Of a stretch of DNA of 64,000 nt, positions 33,354 through 46,311 are shown one piece after another; the first letter of the stretch is position 1; every line of letters starts with the position of its first letter. This DNA comes from Desmodesmus armatus. Its lineage: Eukaryota > Chlorophyta > Chlorophyceae > Sphaeropleales > Scenedesmaceae. A program made the position numbers and the translations under genes. The notes beneath the pieces were generated by a model. The model saw only the letters and a list, made by a program, of their open reading frames with translations. It did not search any database and was not told the origin of the DNA. The stretch is from positions 62,001 to 126,000 of the forward strand of contig VIIQ02000751.1 in assembly GCA_007449985.2 (NCBI GenBank), read 5' to 3'.

Positions 33354-35301
33354 ATGAGGGTGTTGGCGATCGCGCTGGTTGCGATCCTCCTCTTGCTGCA
33401 AACACCAACATGCCTGGGAGTGCCCAGACACAGAAGACGCAGCAGCAATTTGCGTAATGCTCACGTCGTCGATGGAACGGTGGGTGATGGTAGAGTGTCT
33501 GCCCATGGCATGCATGCTGGCTCCAGTTTCGGACTGCCATAGTGTCACCAAGGTTGCAGCCCAGTGATCAGCAGTGCAAGACAGGTTGGATGCCTTGCTG
33601 CCTCAGAAGCAGTCAATGAAAACAGCCGCTTGGAATGTTATTTGTAAATGTATTGGTATGTATTTTTGTTCTTATCCAAGGCGTGCAACGGCTCTCATGC
33701 TGCCTTCTGTTCACTGTGCAATGCTGCAGGCCAATGCTGCCGGTCCACAACAGCAACAGCAACAGCAACAGCACCCACGTTGGCAACCGACTTTCTCTCC
33801 GCTGTTGACAGACCTGACTGGTTCTTTCTCAGGTGAGGGGACCTACCGTGCAGGGCCAGCCTGGCAGGCACTACAGCATGTGATAACTCTCACACTGCCT
33901 TTCCTGCTGGCATCACACCCAATGTGCCAGCAACACTTGTCAAGCTCAGCATGTGTCGCTTTGCAGCAGCAGAACCGTCCAGGTCACACAGAAGCCAGGT
34001 CACTCCCAAACCCTGGCCCATCCACCTCAACTATGCCCTCGGTCACCTCACATTGGCATTCCCCTCACGCCCCACCCCTACGTACTTTCTTCACCCCTGC
34101 AGGCACATGGACGCGCCTCCCAGATTACGACAGCAGCAGCAGTGGCAGCAACGGCGGCCGCCACCCTTCAGCAGTAGACGCAGGCGCAGCTGCCGCATTG
34201 GCCAGCCAGCGGCTTGAAGGCAGCGGCTGGCCCCCCATCCTGACACGCGCACTGTCAGGCAGGGTGCTGCTGAAGATGCATGCAGGCCCCGCCAACCCTC
34301 AGGGTGTGGCTGGTGTTGAGGTAGGTGGGCGGGAATGCCAGAATGCCATTGCTGGTGCTGCACTGCCTGTTCCGTCAGCAGTGGCTTGCTCTAGTTGCTG
34401 ATAGCTCCGAGGTATCAGCTTTCTGCTAGCGGCAGACAGCAAACTGTCTGAATTTTGGCAGTAGGAGGGCGGCTTTCTAATGCTACAGGGGCACCAAAGA
34501 TCAGCCTCCCCCGTACCTACAACATCCATTGGGGCCACATTGCAGCCTCGGGCTTCGTTGTCCACCACCAGCAGCTGCCAACATGATGTTCATGTGCGAA
34601 TGTTCATGTGTATGTGCATGTGTGTGATGCTGTGCTGTGCTGTGCCCTGTGCAGGGTGTGTTGAGTGTGTCTGAGGGTGCACTGGTGTTGGGCCCCGCCC
34701 TCAAACGCCTGGCCCTGTCAGGCTTCACACGCATCGATGCCGACAACCGCCAAGGCATATACGCAGTCATGTCCCCCCAGGCAACCACACACATTGCCCC
34801 ACCAGACTACCCAGCCTCTCCAGTGCATGTAGGCCGCTCCACCCTCTCAACACCAACATCACCACAGCAGCAGCAGCAGCAGAATCAGTATCACCCCGCC
34901 TACCAGCCCCAGCAGCAGCAGCAAAGTCAGCCGACAGGCTGGCTGTCTGCCTGGGTGCGAGGGAGGGCCGGGCAAGGGGCCAGTAGTTTCTCACAGCAGC
35001 TGGGCTGGATCCTGCGCAGCAGTGCAGGGGACGAGACCACAGCAGCAGCGGCAGCAATGGCGGCCGCCAGCCAGCAGCAGCAGCAGCTGTATGCGGGGAG
35101 TGAGTGCAAGTTCCGTTTGGAGCTGACTGTCAGTAGAGCAGATGAGTTTTGGGTGGCCAATGCTGCCACAAACAGGGTGGCGGCTGCAGCAGTAGCGGCT
35201 GTGCCGTCACGTGCTGCAATGCACAGCTTGCACCAGAAGATTGGACCAGGGCCGGCCACCCAGCAGGCGGCACCACAACAGCAGCAGCAGCAGCAGGGCC
35301 A

Positions 35302-35353
<52 letters not shown>

Positions 35354-38300
35354 TCGCCGTACGTTGTGCAGCCAACGGATGCCCCATTCATTGACGCTGC
35401 CAGCAACAGTGCCTGGGATGTCAGCTGGCAGTACTTTGCAGCAGAGGAAGCCGAAGAGGTGGTGGGACCACAGGGTCCCCTTGACCACCACCACCAGCAG
35501 CAGCAGCAGGAGGATGGTGACAGCACGCAGCAGCAGCCACCGCACCCGGTGTTAATAGGGCGACGGTCAGCTATGGAGGTACCTCTACCTACAGGCTTGG
35601 CCAACACCATCCTGCAGATACCCCTGATGCCTGCTGGCAGTCCCAGCATAGGGGTGTTGGATGAGTATGATGCTGCTGTAGCTGCTGACGCAGACTATGC
35701 AGCGGGGTATGAGGCAGGCTATGCAGCAGCGGCTGCAGAGGCGGAAGCAGCAGCTACTGCAGCTGTCGCTGCTGCAGAAGCAGCCCGCAATGCAGCTGCT
35801 GCGATTGCTGCCCTGCCCAGGCAGTTTCCAGGGGCGGTGAGGGCGCTGCAATCCAGAGACTTCCCTAGTAGTGATAGGATGATGCTGAACGGTGCTGCTG
35901 GTGGTGCTGCTGGGGGGAGCTGGCAGCATGGCGGTGGACGCAGCATGATTGAGCAGCAAGCGGAAGGATACTCCACTGCTGGTGCTGCTGCTGCTGCTCC
36001 TGTTGCTGCAGCGGCAGCTGCCCCAAGTGGTGTCAGTTCAGAGGCTGTGGCAGCAGAAGCACCGCAGGATGACAGCAGCAGCAGCAGCAGCAGTAGCAGC
36101 CGGTATGGAGTGCGGGACTTGTTTGATGCATGGGTGCTGCCGTGCTCCCACCCCAAGCAGAGAGACACACAGGCCTGCCAACAACACCTGCTGACCAGCG
36201 CACTGCATGGCGGCAGCAGCAGCAGCAGCCGTGTGTTGGAGTTTGGTGGCAGCAGCCGCCAGCAGCAGCCCAAGGTTCATGTCCAGGGGCTGCTGATCAG
36301 TGAGAACTGCAATGCGCGCTGGGCGCTGAGTGCCACAGCGCTGCCGCCTGGTGGCCTGGAGGTTCAGGCGCTGTGGTATGCACTGCTGGCACTGCTGGTG
36401 TGCCTGCTGCAGGTGAGAGTGAGGGAGGCTGAGAGAGTGAGAGAGTGAAAGGCGACGGGGAGTGAGAGACGGGGACAGTGAGAGAGGGGAGAGTAAGAGG
36501 GGGAGAGTGAGAGGGCACACATGGCTGTCAGGCACTCCATGTGTTGATTGTTGGAAAATCATGTGACTGCATCATGGACAGGTGCACTAGAATGGTAGGG
36601 ATGACCTTGTTGCTTTGGCCGGCGTTATAACGAGTGCCCACGTGCTTGTTTGGCTGCTGCAGGTGATGCTGCTGCGCAAGCAGGCATCTGTGGTCACCAG
36701 GAGCTCAGCTGTCGCACTGCGGGTGTCGCTGGTTGGCGTTTGGTGAGCGAGCGCCACAAGACACCGCCCTGGTCTGGATTATCAGCAGCCTTTCGAGGTT
36801 CTTTGCCAACACAATGCATGCAGAGCACTGCGCTCCAGTCTCGTCAAGTGTGTTGAAATACATAGCTTGAATTGGCATGACAAATGGTATGCGCGCAAGG
36901 ACTGACAAAGGCCGTGGTATGTGTGCTGCCCCATGTGTGTTTTCTGGCTGCAGTGCTGGTGCTCAGATCGATGCCTTCCTCAGCATGGCCCACCTTGCAG
37001 CCTCCATGTCGTCCCCCGACATCAGCATGCCGCTGCTCGTCGTAGCAGCAGCACAGTTCGCGCTGTTTGCAGGCGCAGACATGACCCTCCTGCTGCACGT
37101 ATGGCGCGCACACGACCACCACCACTCGCAACAGCAGCGCTACCAGCGGCAGTTCACAACCGACGCAGAAGGTGCTGTCATCCCCAACCCCACCCCCAGT
37201 GGGGTTAGATCCTCATCCCCGCCTGCATCAGGACCAGCACGCAGTGCTGACGTCACCACGCCAGCAGCAACAGTTACGACACATTGGCTGGCAGTTGGGT
37301 CACACTTAGGGCCCTACAGGCCCCATAACTTTATGGGGCTGTGGGCAGTGCCTGTGCTGGTGGTGATGGCGTCAGCACGACAGGTGGCAGCACGGGTGCG
37401 GTGGCTGTGCAGTGGTGGCAGACGCAGTACGGGGCTGCTGGATAGCATCGTGCTGGGCATTGAGGAGCTGGCTACGGGGCGCAGCTTGCTCATGCTGTAC
37501 ATACGGTTCTACCTGGTGCTGCTGGCAGGTGGGGCCGGGCTTGCACAGCTTTCAAATAGTCCCAATTGCCTTCACACTTTGTAGTTTATTGTGCTTCTGG
37601 GACTGATGCTGCAGGGGTTGATTGCATGCAGTGGCAGAGGGGGGTGGGCACAACGAAAGTTCAGGAACAGAAACATATGGGGCCAGGCTGGCAGGTGGGG
37701 CCGGGTTGGGTTGGGGCCGCCGCGGCTGTTGCAGAATTGGTTGCATGCAACTGCATCGAGAGAGGCACAGCAGACCAGAGTGGCAGAGGGGGTGGGGGCA
37801 TTGAGGGATATAAAACAGCAGCATATGGGGCACATGCCAGCTAGCGTGTAGTGTGCTGGACACTACAGCGGCTGGATGCTTCTTCTCAACCAGTTTGATC
37901 CTCAAGTCCATGTCCAACAACCAGACGGTTGCGAACTACAGCGTGCTCTCCATGCAGCCAGAAGCTCAGGACAAAAACCTCAACCCTGATCACACTGCAT
38001 CTGACTTCATGCATCCGCTGCTGCATGTCCCTGCTGCCTCTTTGCCATCCTGCAGCCACCGTGCTCTCCTGGTTCATGACCTCGCAGCTGCCGCTGCTGC
38101 TGCTGGCAGCCTTCAGCTTTTGGGTCCCGCAGATCTGGCACAATATCCTCAACACAGCCAGGCAGCCACTGGCACCCAGCTACATCCTAGTCAGCACAGC
38201 GGCACGGCTGCTGCTGCCTGTGTACCTGCTGTGCTGCCCTCTCAACCTGTTGCAGCTCACGCCACAGCCATGGCTAGCGGCTGTGCTGCTGATCTGGGTG

Positions 38301-40011
38301 GGGCTGCAGGTGGCTGTGCTGCTGCTGCAGCACTACTGCCACCCACATATCATCCTGCCGGCTTCCTGGGCACCTGTGCGGTACAACTACCACAGGATTG
38401 AGGTGAGCAGCACATGCTTTACTGCTTTGTTTGGTTGTTGGGTGGTGTTTTATACCCGCTCATGTAGTGGTGTCTGACAACTTGAAGAAGGGCTTGCTTG
38501 GGTTGCGTGTTGTGGGACTGCCGCCACTGCTGCTATGCTGTTGACACCGTTGGATGCTCAGCGGTCTGTGACATGCTCATAGCGTGCCCAAATCTGTCTT
38601 GGAGCTTTATCCGTAATGCTCAACCAGCATACTTATGCAATCAGTAAGTAAGGTCAACTACCAACTGCCACCTGTGTCTGTCACCTCCCCCCCTCCCTTG
38701 CCTGCTGTCTCACAGGTCCCATGGCAGTTTAAGCAAGCAGCAGCAGAGGCCGCCGCAGCAGCCAAGGCTGCCGCCTGTGTCGCCTACGACCCCTGCACAC
38801 AGTCCCTCACAGCCCCCTTACCCCAGGAGCAAGCTGCAGGGGGCGGCAGTGGCCACTTGACCTGCTGCTGCACAGGCATCTCAGGGGCCTGCCACCTCTG
38901 CAGCAGTAGACGGTACACCATACAAGAGACCTACGGGCCCAACGGCGGCAGCTGCACCATCCGCTTCTCCCCACGCCGGCAGTCTTCTGCTGCTGGCGCT
39001 GGTGTTGCGGGTGTGGCTGGTGTTACTGGTGCGGTTGGGCTCAGAACCAACAGAGCCATGTTGGCCACAGAGACCCCCTCGGCAGCCGTGACCAGCAGGA
39101 ATCGAACCGGGGGCCCTACCAGCAGTAGCTGGAGGTTGCAAACTGCAACCAGTGCACCCCAGCAGCAGATGCAGCAGGCAGCAGCAGCAGAAGCTGCTCG
39201 GGGAGCTGCTGCACCTCTGCCCTGCGGTAACTGTGGCGGGAAGCTGAACACTAGCAGCTGCAACAGCTTCTGCAGTGGAAGCAGGGGCACACCAGCAGCA
39301 GCAGCAGCAGCAGCAGGCAGTAGCAGGTGGGGTGGGCGGCAGATGTCCCAGCAGGAGATTGTGCAGCAGGAAAACACCCAGAGAGGCTTGCAGGGGGGCG
39401 GCTATGCAGGCAGTGCTTATCCGGGCAGCAGCAGCATCCCTCGGTCTATCAGCAGCGGTGCACAGCTGCAGTCACACTGCCAGCAGAGGGAGATCATTCC
39501 TGATCCTCACCAACACCAGCAGCAGCAGCAGCAGTTGGTGCTGTCCCTGCCTCCGGGTGCTTCTGTGGAGCTCAGCAGTAGACCCCTCTGCCAGCATTGC
39601 TGCCAGCAGTGCAGCCCTGGCGGCTGTGGCAGCAGTGGCAGCAGTGGCGGCGGCTGGAGCCCCACGAGCAGCAGCAATAGCCCCAGCAGCACCCTGAGCA
39701 GCCCCAGTAGGGCATCTCCTTGCCCCAGCCCCAGCAGCAGCAGCAGTGCTGGAGTCCAGGGTGCGGACCCTACCCCTACCCCCACCCCTGGCTCGGAAGA
39801 CCCCCTGCACGATGTTGTTGAGGGTTATGACAGCTTCACAGGAGATGGTGTGATCGAGTGTGTGATATGCATGGCAGGGGTGCGGCTGCTGCCTCTGAGT
39901 GAGAGGTTTGTGACGCCCTGTGGGCACTTCTTCCACCCCGAGTGCCTCACCAGCTGGATGGAGGTCAAGGCAGAGTGCCCGCAGTGCAGAGGCCCCCTGC
40001 CTCCCCTGTAG
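33354..40011 (+). CDS. TUL1/FLY1-type transmembrane RING E3 ubiquitin ligase
   Basis: Membrane-anchored ubiquitin ligase of the Golgi/endomembrane system. Yeast Tul1 sits in the Dsc complex; plant FLY1 tunes pectin methylation in seed coat. Exons 33354-33479, 33730-33832, 34103-34320, 34655-36412, 36663-36742, 36954-37528, 38056-38402, 38716-40011; every phase agrees, giving 1500 aa, well above its relatives because of Gln/Ala/Ser-rich insertions. Seen: signal peptide (MRVLAIALVAILLLLQ); lumenal part with LTGSFSGTWTRLPDY and ALSGRVLLKMHAG; multispan section starting LWYALLALLVCLLQ and including QIDAFLSMAHL, SLLMLYIRFYLVLLAG and FWVPQIWHNILNTARQPL; Cys/Ser-rich linker; C-terminal RING-H2 with CVIC, CGHFFHPEC and CPQCRGPLPPL. 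The final PLPPL matches the Tul1 end. Confidence 0.93.
35300..35353. repeat. GCA triplet run in the ligase coding sequence
   Basis: About 17 near-perfect GCA triplets in exon 4 give a poly-Ala run in the lumenal segment, right after a poly-Gln run. Confidence 0.9.
36413..36512. repeat. GTGAGAG array following a splice donor
   Basis: The intron after ligase exon 4 starts CAG|GTGAGAG and then repeats gtgagag/gagagtga words about seven times over 100 bp, giving a row of donor-like sites. Confidence 0.75.
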
Positions 40012-42498
40012 CATAATGGCAGGGCTGGGGGGGGGGGAGAAGAGAGATTCCTTGAGGTGGGACGGGGCAGGTGGAGCGTGGATTTGTGCTGTGGTAATGC
40101 CTGTGGGGCAGGTAGTGCTGTGCTTGCATGGCAGACACTGGCAGTGTGGATGCCTGATCGGTGGCAGCACAGGCGGTACATGTCCAGCCTGATCGCGGGC
40201 GGGTGGGATGCGCCTGTGGCTGGCGCTGTGAAGCTAGCGCACGGGCAATGCTGTCTTTTGTGCGGTGAGCACCCCGTCGTGTGTGCACGCCTGATTGCGC
40301 AACAGTCACTGGCCTGTTTGCCAGGGGTGCAGGCGTCCTGCAATCAACTGCGACTGCAGTGGCGTTACAAGATCTGTGTTGCGCCTTCTATGTTTTGGCT
40401 GAGGTGCCCTAAGTGCCTGCTTGGTTGAAATGTGCCCCCTTCCTTCGGCTTATGCATGCCGTTGTGTGGATGAATGTCGGCAGATGGTGGTCCTACATGC
40501 AGCTGGGATTGTGTTGTGTACTGGTGCGGCGTGTGGGGTGTGCAGCACTCCCTGCCAGGCACACAGTGTGTGCCTGCCTGTTTTGACATACTTACAACTT
40601 TTGAATTGAGGTCTCAACTGGGTGTCGTCCTTGTGTTCATGGGCTTGCCAAGGGGGTGTGTGTGTGTGTGAAGCGGGAAGGTACGCAGCAGGAGGTGGTG
40701 ACGTGGGGAGGGAGGCATCATGTGGGGCCTGTTGTAGGCCCCTTACTCGCAGCCCAGCCAGCATAAGCTTACGCAGCGCCACTACCAGGCTAGGCTAGTA
40801 TACTGGTATGTGCCTGTTTTTTCAGTGCTGGTGTTGCTGGCGCAGGTGTGTTAAGGGCAGCAAACAGTACAGTGCACAGTGTATTGCTGTGCCTCAGCAG
40901 GGCTTGAGGCTGTACCCGAGGGTGTACAACAGTCTGTGGATTCGTGTCTGGACACACACAGTGCACAGAGGTCTGGCAGCTAACCTGTGTGGTACAGGCA
41001 TATGGGTTGATTACTTGGGAGACATGCGTGCATGTGTTGACGCATGAGTTGCAAGCAGCACATCTCAACTTGGCAGGAAAGTCAGACAGTATCGTAGGAA
41101 TGCAGGATGTGTGTGGCTGTGTGTGAGACACTGAGCTTGAGGCAACCCAGTGCAGTCCTGCTGATTGTGTGTCTCTGTGAGTTGCATGTGTGTGTCTGTA
41201 CTTATGGTGACTTGCGGGGCAGCTGACCTAATGCTGCAGGCCTGCAGTGTGTGTGGTAGGCTGTTCCGCCATGCAGCAGTGCATCTCCTCTAGTGCTCTG
41301 CTACTTCTTGACCATCACAGTATCAGTACACCCAAAACCATGCATGCTGACTGTACGCATGTGTGTGCCTGCGTCCCAGTTACTTCTGGCGGGCTGTGGG
41401 ACACCTAACAGCTACGGCTACATATCCTTCTGTTGCTCTTGCTTGTGCAGCATCGTAGTATGGAGAGCAGGTATGCTCTCTGCCATTATGTGCATGCCAA
41501 TGCAGCAGTCAAGACCGCCCCTCTTCGTTGCACAGCTGTACGCCGCCCTTGTATATTGCACACATGCAGTTGCCAGTCATGGCACCATAGCATCTGACGC
41601 TACAACAGGACCTTGCAGCTATCGCATTTTGTGCATGCGCACTGCTGTTGGCTGTGTGTGCTGCAACATCGCCAGGCCTGTGCTTGGTGATCCAGCCCAG
41701 CTACTGTGCTCCTCCTGCAGCGTTCTTTGCTAGCAGCGCTGGTTGTCTTGCAACTGGTAGCGCAGAGTGGGCAATTGCGAGCATGCTGGCATGGGCATGC
41801 GGTGAGCGTGTGTAGACACAGAGAGCGTATATGTACACAGAAAGGCAGAGTGAGCAGCAGTTGCGGCATGCCTTATGTGCAGGACTGTTGAAGGGCCCAA
41901 CGGCTTGCTGGCTGCAACTGCCAGCACAGCTTGGGCCGTGCAGAAGGTGTCTGTGCGCTGACAGGTCATCTCTTGTTGTTGGGCTGAGTTGCCAGCTTTC
42001 TGCACCTATGCGGATGTCTCCACGTAGCCAAATAGTGCATGCAAAGGCTTTGTTGTTGGTGGTGATTGCACTGCGTTGTGGCAGTGGCATGGTTGTGGAG
42101 TCCTGCACCTGAGTCAGGAGGGTGGCAACCATGAGCTTTGGCGCCTGCAAATGTTCAGTTGATGCTGTATAAGTGGCAGTGTCCAATGGTGCTAAGGAAA
42201 TCCAGGTTTCACCACACGCAACAATTAGGCTTCCAAGATGTCTGCATGATGGACGGTGTGCAGAGGTTGACTCACTGCAGTACCGGTGGTGTACTTCATA
42301 GACAGCACAGCACGCAAGCAGTGAGGGCCACACTGAAAGCCACACCCTGCAACTGTTACGGCCACCACAATATTCGCAAGCTCGATACAACAGCCAGCCG
42401 ATAATTCTGACGATCAGTCCAAATTCTGCAAACACGTTTCGTATAGCCGCCTTCAAGGTTCTGCAAGTTGAGCGCATCTTAAATACATAACAGCGACC
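40012..42498. other. 2.5-kb gene-poor region
   Basis: No supported gene. The longest frame (41701-42585, minus, 294 codons) overlaps the start of the next gene antisense and has no family motif. The stretch is rich in tg/ca words. It should contain the ligase 3' UTR and the promoter of the gene at 42499. No TGTAA was seen soon after 40011. Confidence 0.5.
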
Positions 42499-45400
42499 AT
42501 GCTGTTGCCTGGTCGAGCGTTCGGGGCCCAGGTGGCGCCACAGCGGCGAAGCAGCAGCAACAGCAGTAGCAGCAGTTGCAACCACCGACTGGCAGGCAGG
42601 TGACGTCTGTTCGTACCCTCAGCACAGTCCAGCAGGGAAATGCACTTTATACTGACGTGTGTGTGGGGGGGGGGTGATGTGTGCCTGCAGTGTGTGCAGC
42701 TGCAGGAAACTCCCCATGGGCGAGCCAGCCAGACAAACGCAAAGGCAGCGGCAGCAGTGGCCAAAACAAGGGCAAGCCAACGGGTGACAGCAAGAAAAGC
42801 AAGGGCAGCAGCAAAGGGGGCCGTGATGGCGCCAACAAGGCAGCCAAGAAGCAGCCCAAAAGCAGCAGCAGCGGCCAGGGCTTTGGACCTAAGCAGCAGG
42901 CTCAGCCACCAGTCCAGACCTACAAAATCACGCCCCCTCTGACACCAAAACTGCTGGTGAGAACACCTGCTGTGCACAGCAGCAAACAAACCCTGGATAT
43001 GATGATCCATATTCTCAGGGGCTGTTTTTGTTTTTGTGCTGGCTTGGCTGGTGTCGGGCTGTGCTGGACATGTGGATCGACAGCAGCAGTGCAGCATGAG
43101 CAAACCTGCAGTTGTACCCTATCTCAACAGCGAAGTGCCGATCTGGGTACCTACGTCCACGTGTTCCGTCTTGCAGCAGCGGCAGCAGCGAGTAGCATGC
43201 ATGTGTGCATCAGGCCGCAGCTGGCTGCTGCAGCCCTACACTGCACCCATGCATGTTTGTGTAGACACAGGGAGTGCATCCTGCCAATGCATCAACCATC
43301 CAAAATTGTGACATTGCAAGGTTGGGTTTTGTGTGGCTGCAGGATGAGCTGTCCTCCTGGGAGACTGCACCAGCACCTCTCTGGGGTACATTCTGTGGCC
43401 ACTGTGAGGGCGAGTGGCTGGGTCAGTACAGCGCATACACACCCTGGGGAGGTGAGGACCCCTAGCCTGATGGCCCAGCACACCACAGCAGATCACACCG
43501 CAGCGCAGCACAGCACACCACAGCAGATCACACCGCAGCGCAGCCACAGCACAGCGGTGCTGAGCAGCAGCAGCCACCTGGCGGTGACCGCCTGTTATCG
43601 CTGTGCCAACTCATGGCCACAGCAAACGTCCCGCAGTGAGAGCTGTGCATGCGTAGTTGCTGACATTCATGCAGTCATCGTGTTGCGTTCCTTCTTGAAT
43701 ACATCTGTTATCCCTTCCCCCCCCCTTCACCCACCCACCCACCCACTGCACCCTGGGTCTGCTGCAGGTGACCCTGAGCCTGTGTGGGCGGATGATTCTG
43801 GTGCGTACCTCACCCACGCTTTCTGCAGAGTCAGCGAAGAGCGACAGTCCCTGCCAGCAGCAGCAGCAGCAGGCAGCTCCGGCGAGGGCAACAACCACCA
43901 GCAGCAGCAGCAGCAGCAGCAGCAGGATGATGGTGATGGTGAGATGCTGGACTTGTTGGTGCGCACTACCCAGCGTTCCGCCAGCATCGCCAGCCTCATC
44001 GGTGGGATGTCAGCAGCAGCAGCGGCAGCAGCAGCAGCGGCAGCAGAGGCCACCAACAGCTCTGCGTCAACAGCAGCAGCACCAGCACCAGTCACTGCAG
44101 CCAGCTCTCAGGGCTCAGATGCTGCTGAGGATGAGGATCTTGAGGCACTAGGGTTCAACACCAGTGGCAGTGTGGTGTTCAACGGGGGCTCCTACTCCCT
44201 GGGACCAGAGGTGATCGAGGTCCCAGAGTTGGATGATGCTGTTCTGGACGATTACTACGCTGCTCTGGAAGCAGCAGCAGCAGCAGCAGCAGCTGGGGGT
44301 GGGGATGCAGATGGGGGTGAGGATGATGAGGGGGAGGACCCCTGTCAGCCCTGCCCTACAGCACAGTGGTGGTTGAGCAGGCGTTGGTGACTGGTGGTGA
44401 CAAGCGGCTGCGGCTGGTGGCGACACTGAAAGTCAGGCGGCCGCCTGGGCAGGAGATGGACATCGAGGTGAGCTGCAGCAGCTGTGAGAGTGGCAGTAGC
44501 TCTGTCACAGCTTTCAACAGTAGCCATCGCTAGCTCCTGGTAGCATACCTTTTGCACCATGGGTGTGGGGACTCCTACTGGCTGCCAGCAGCTCTGTTTC
44601 CCCCCAAGCAGCCGCTTGTGCACAGGAAAAGCCAGCGCTACTCTGTATGGAACAGCTACAAGTGTCGATGCCAGCTGTCTGCTGTCAGATTTCTTCATGG
44701 CAGCTGTTGGGGGACTGAATGGGTATCATGTTTTGAGCCTGTCAGCACAGGAGCAGTCACCTTCCATGCGCATGCAGCCTCACCTGCATGCAGGTGGCGC
44801 CAGTCATGATACTGTATGCAGGCCAGGGTGCATGCAGTCAGCCCTGGGCTTGCATGCACCTGCCACAGCCATTGCCGGAGCAAGGCAGTGTGCGGCTCAT
44901 AGCGCTGAAGGGAACCCAGAGGCAGCACGTCTGCAGTACAGGCATGCAGTTGAGCATCATCCAACCACCTGCACGCACATTGTGGGCATCTCATGTTGCT
45001 GTTTTCAAGTTTTCAAGGCAACCACACCGTCAACACCTGTGGCGTGTTGTGCACGTGTGCTGCTTGCTGCTGGTCTGCAGATCGCCCGGCTGCTGCTGTA
45101 CAAAGAGTTCTGGTACGGCACCTCTGACAGCGCCAACACCAGCAGCAGCAGCAGCGGTGGTGGTGTCAGCAAGCGGCTGCAGCTGCTGCCCTCCCACAGC
45201 TTTGAGGTGCCTGTCACACAGCAGCCCAGGCCGCAGCCAGCCAGCCTGGCAGGCACCTGGAGTGTTTTTGTCATTGCGGCAAACCCTGCGGTGGAGGAGA
45301 ACCCTAATACATTGCAGGTGAGGGCTGAATAATTTGTGAACGTTGACAAAGCTAGACACTTGTGCACTCTAGTGCTGGGATAGGACCGGTGGCGGGAGTG

Positions 45401-46311
45401 CAACTGGCACTCATTGTTGTGTTGGATGCGGTTGAACGTAAGGATGATGCCATGGTCATGATACAGGGTGGGCATGTGCAAGCAATGACTCCCCAGCAAT
45501 AGGGCCTAGTGCGGGGATAGAAGTGGATGGCGGTGTGCGCACTCTGGTCTGACTAGCGCCTGCACTACTTAGCGCTTTCAAGCTATTCCAGGGTTGCTGT
45601 TCCGCTGCACTGCAGTCAACAGTAGTTGTGGGTGGGTGGTGTAGCAGGCAAGCTAGTGCTGGCGGCAGTGCAGCCAGCATTGGCCCTCTCACACACATGT
45701 GTGGCGCATGATGTGCTGATAATGCTGCCCCAGGAGTCCTTGTCACACACCAGTCACCCTGTGGTGTCTGTCTGTGTGCGCTTGTCCTCAAACTATGCTG
45801 CCTGTGCTGCCTGTGCACATGTGTGCAGGATGAGACAGTGGTGCTGTACAGCAGCAGGGAGGAGCGCCAGCACTGGCACGTCCCCACCATCACCAGCAGC
45901 GCCGCACCCACAGCCGCCAGCAGCAGCACTCTGACGCCATCTGTTGCAGGCAATGGCAACGGTGCAGCCACGTCAGCACAGCAGCAGCAGTCTGCAGTGC
46001 AGGAGGGCGATGATGATGACTCAGGGGGCTCATGGTGGCTGCCTGGGGGTGCGTTGGTCTCTGTGCGCATGGTGGTCAACAGCAGCAGCACAGTGGGAGA
46101 GGACGGCGCCAACAGCAACGGCAGCAGCAGTAGCAACGGCAGCAGCAGCAGTAGGGAGAAGCCTCACAGAGGCCTGGTGGTAGGGCTGCACTTGATGGAT
46201 GGGTCTGGCAGCTGCCTGTTTGTTGAGCGGGAGTATGGCCAGGATGGGGAGCTGGCAGAGGTTCGGCAGGGCACTGCTGTGAAGGGAGGGTGGAGCGGTG
46301 GCAGGATGTGA
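42499..46311 (+). CDS. DUF3598-like, probably plastid-targeted protein (model has one frame break)
   Basis: Tentative family. A possible first exon, 42499-42599, reads like a transit peptide (MLLPGRAFGAQ, then Ser/Arg-rich), but its phase does not fit the next exon without an extra or GC donor. Later exons: about 42706-42956 (Lys/Ser/Gly-rich), 43343-43451 (LWGTFCGHCEGEWLGQYSAY), 43768 to about 44330, then 44330-44467 in a shifted frame (TVVVEQALVTGGDKRLRLV), 45081-45317 (LLLYKEFWYG, LAGTWSVFVI), 45829-46311 (RQHWHV, WWLPGGALVSVRMV). A CEGEW-Y start, a VFNGGSYSLGPEVIEV middle and an EFWYG-GxW end resemble DUF3598-type lipocalin-like proteins of chloroplasts. Exact function is unknown. Without the frame change the protein would stop at 44388-44390, before the conserved C-terminal half. 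Poly-Gln and poly-Ala runs interrupt the fold. Confidence 0.6.
43476..43545. repeat. 35-bp direct repeat in an intron
   Basis: Two nearly identical copies (from 43476 and 43511) beginning cagcacaccacagcagatca lie just after the donor of the 43343-43451 exon. Confidence 0.85.

Noticed and set aside
35585..36273. Long Ala/Leu-rich antisense frames over the ligase gene
   Set aside because: They are complements of GCA/CAG runs in a gene whose plus-strand phases and motifs are clear.
41701..42585. 294-codon minus-strand open frame
   Set aside because: It has no motif, runs antisense into the start of the plus-strand gene at 42499, and has Cys/Arg/Ser-rich composition typical of chance frames in CAG-rich DNA.
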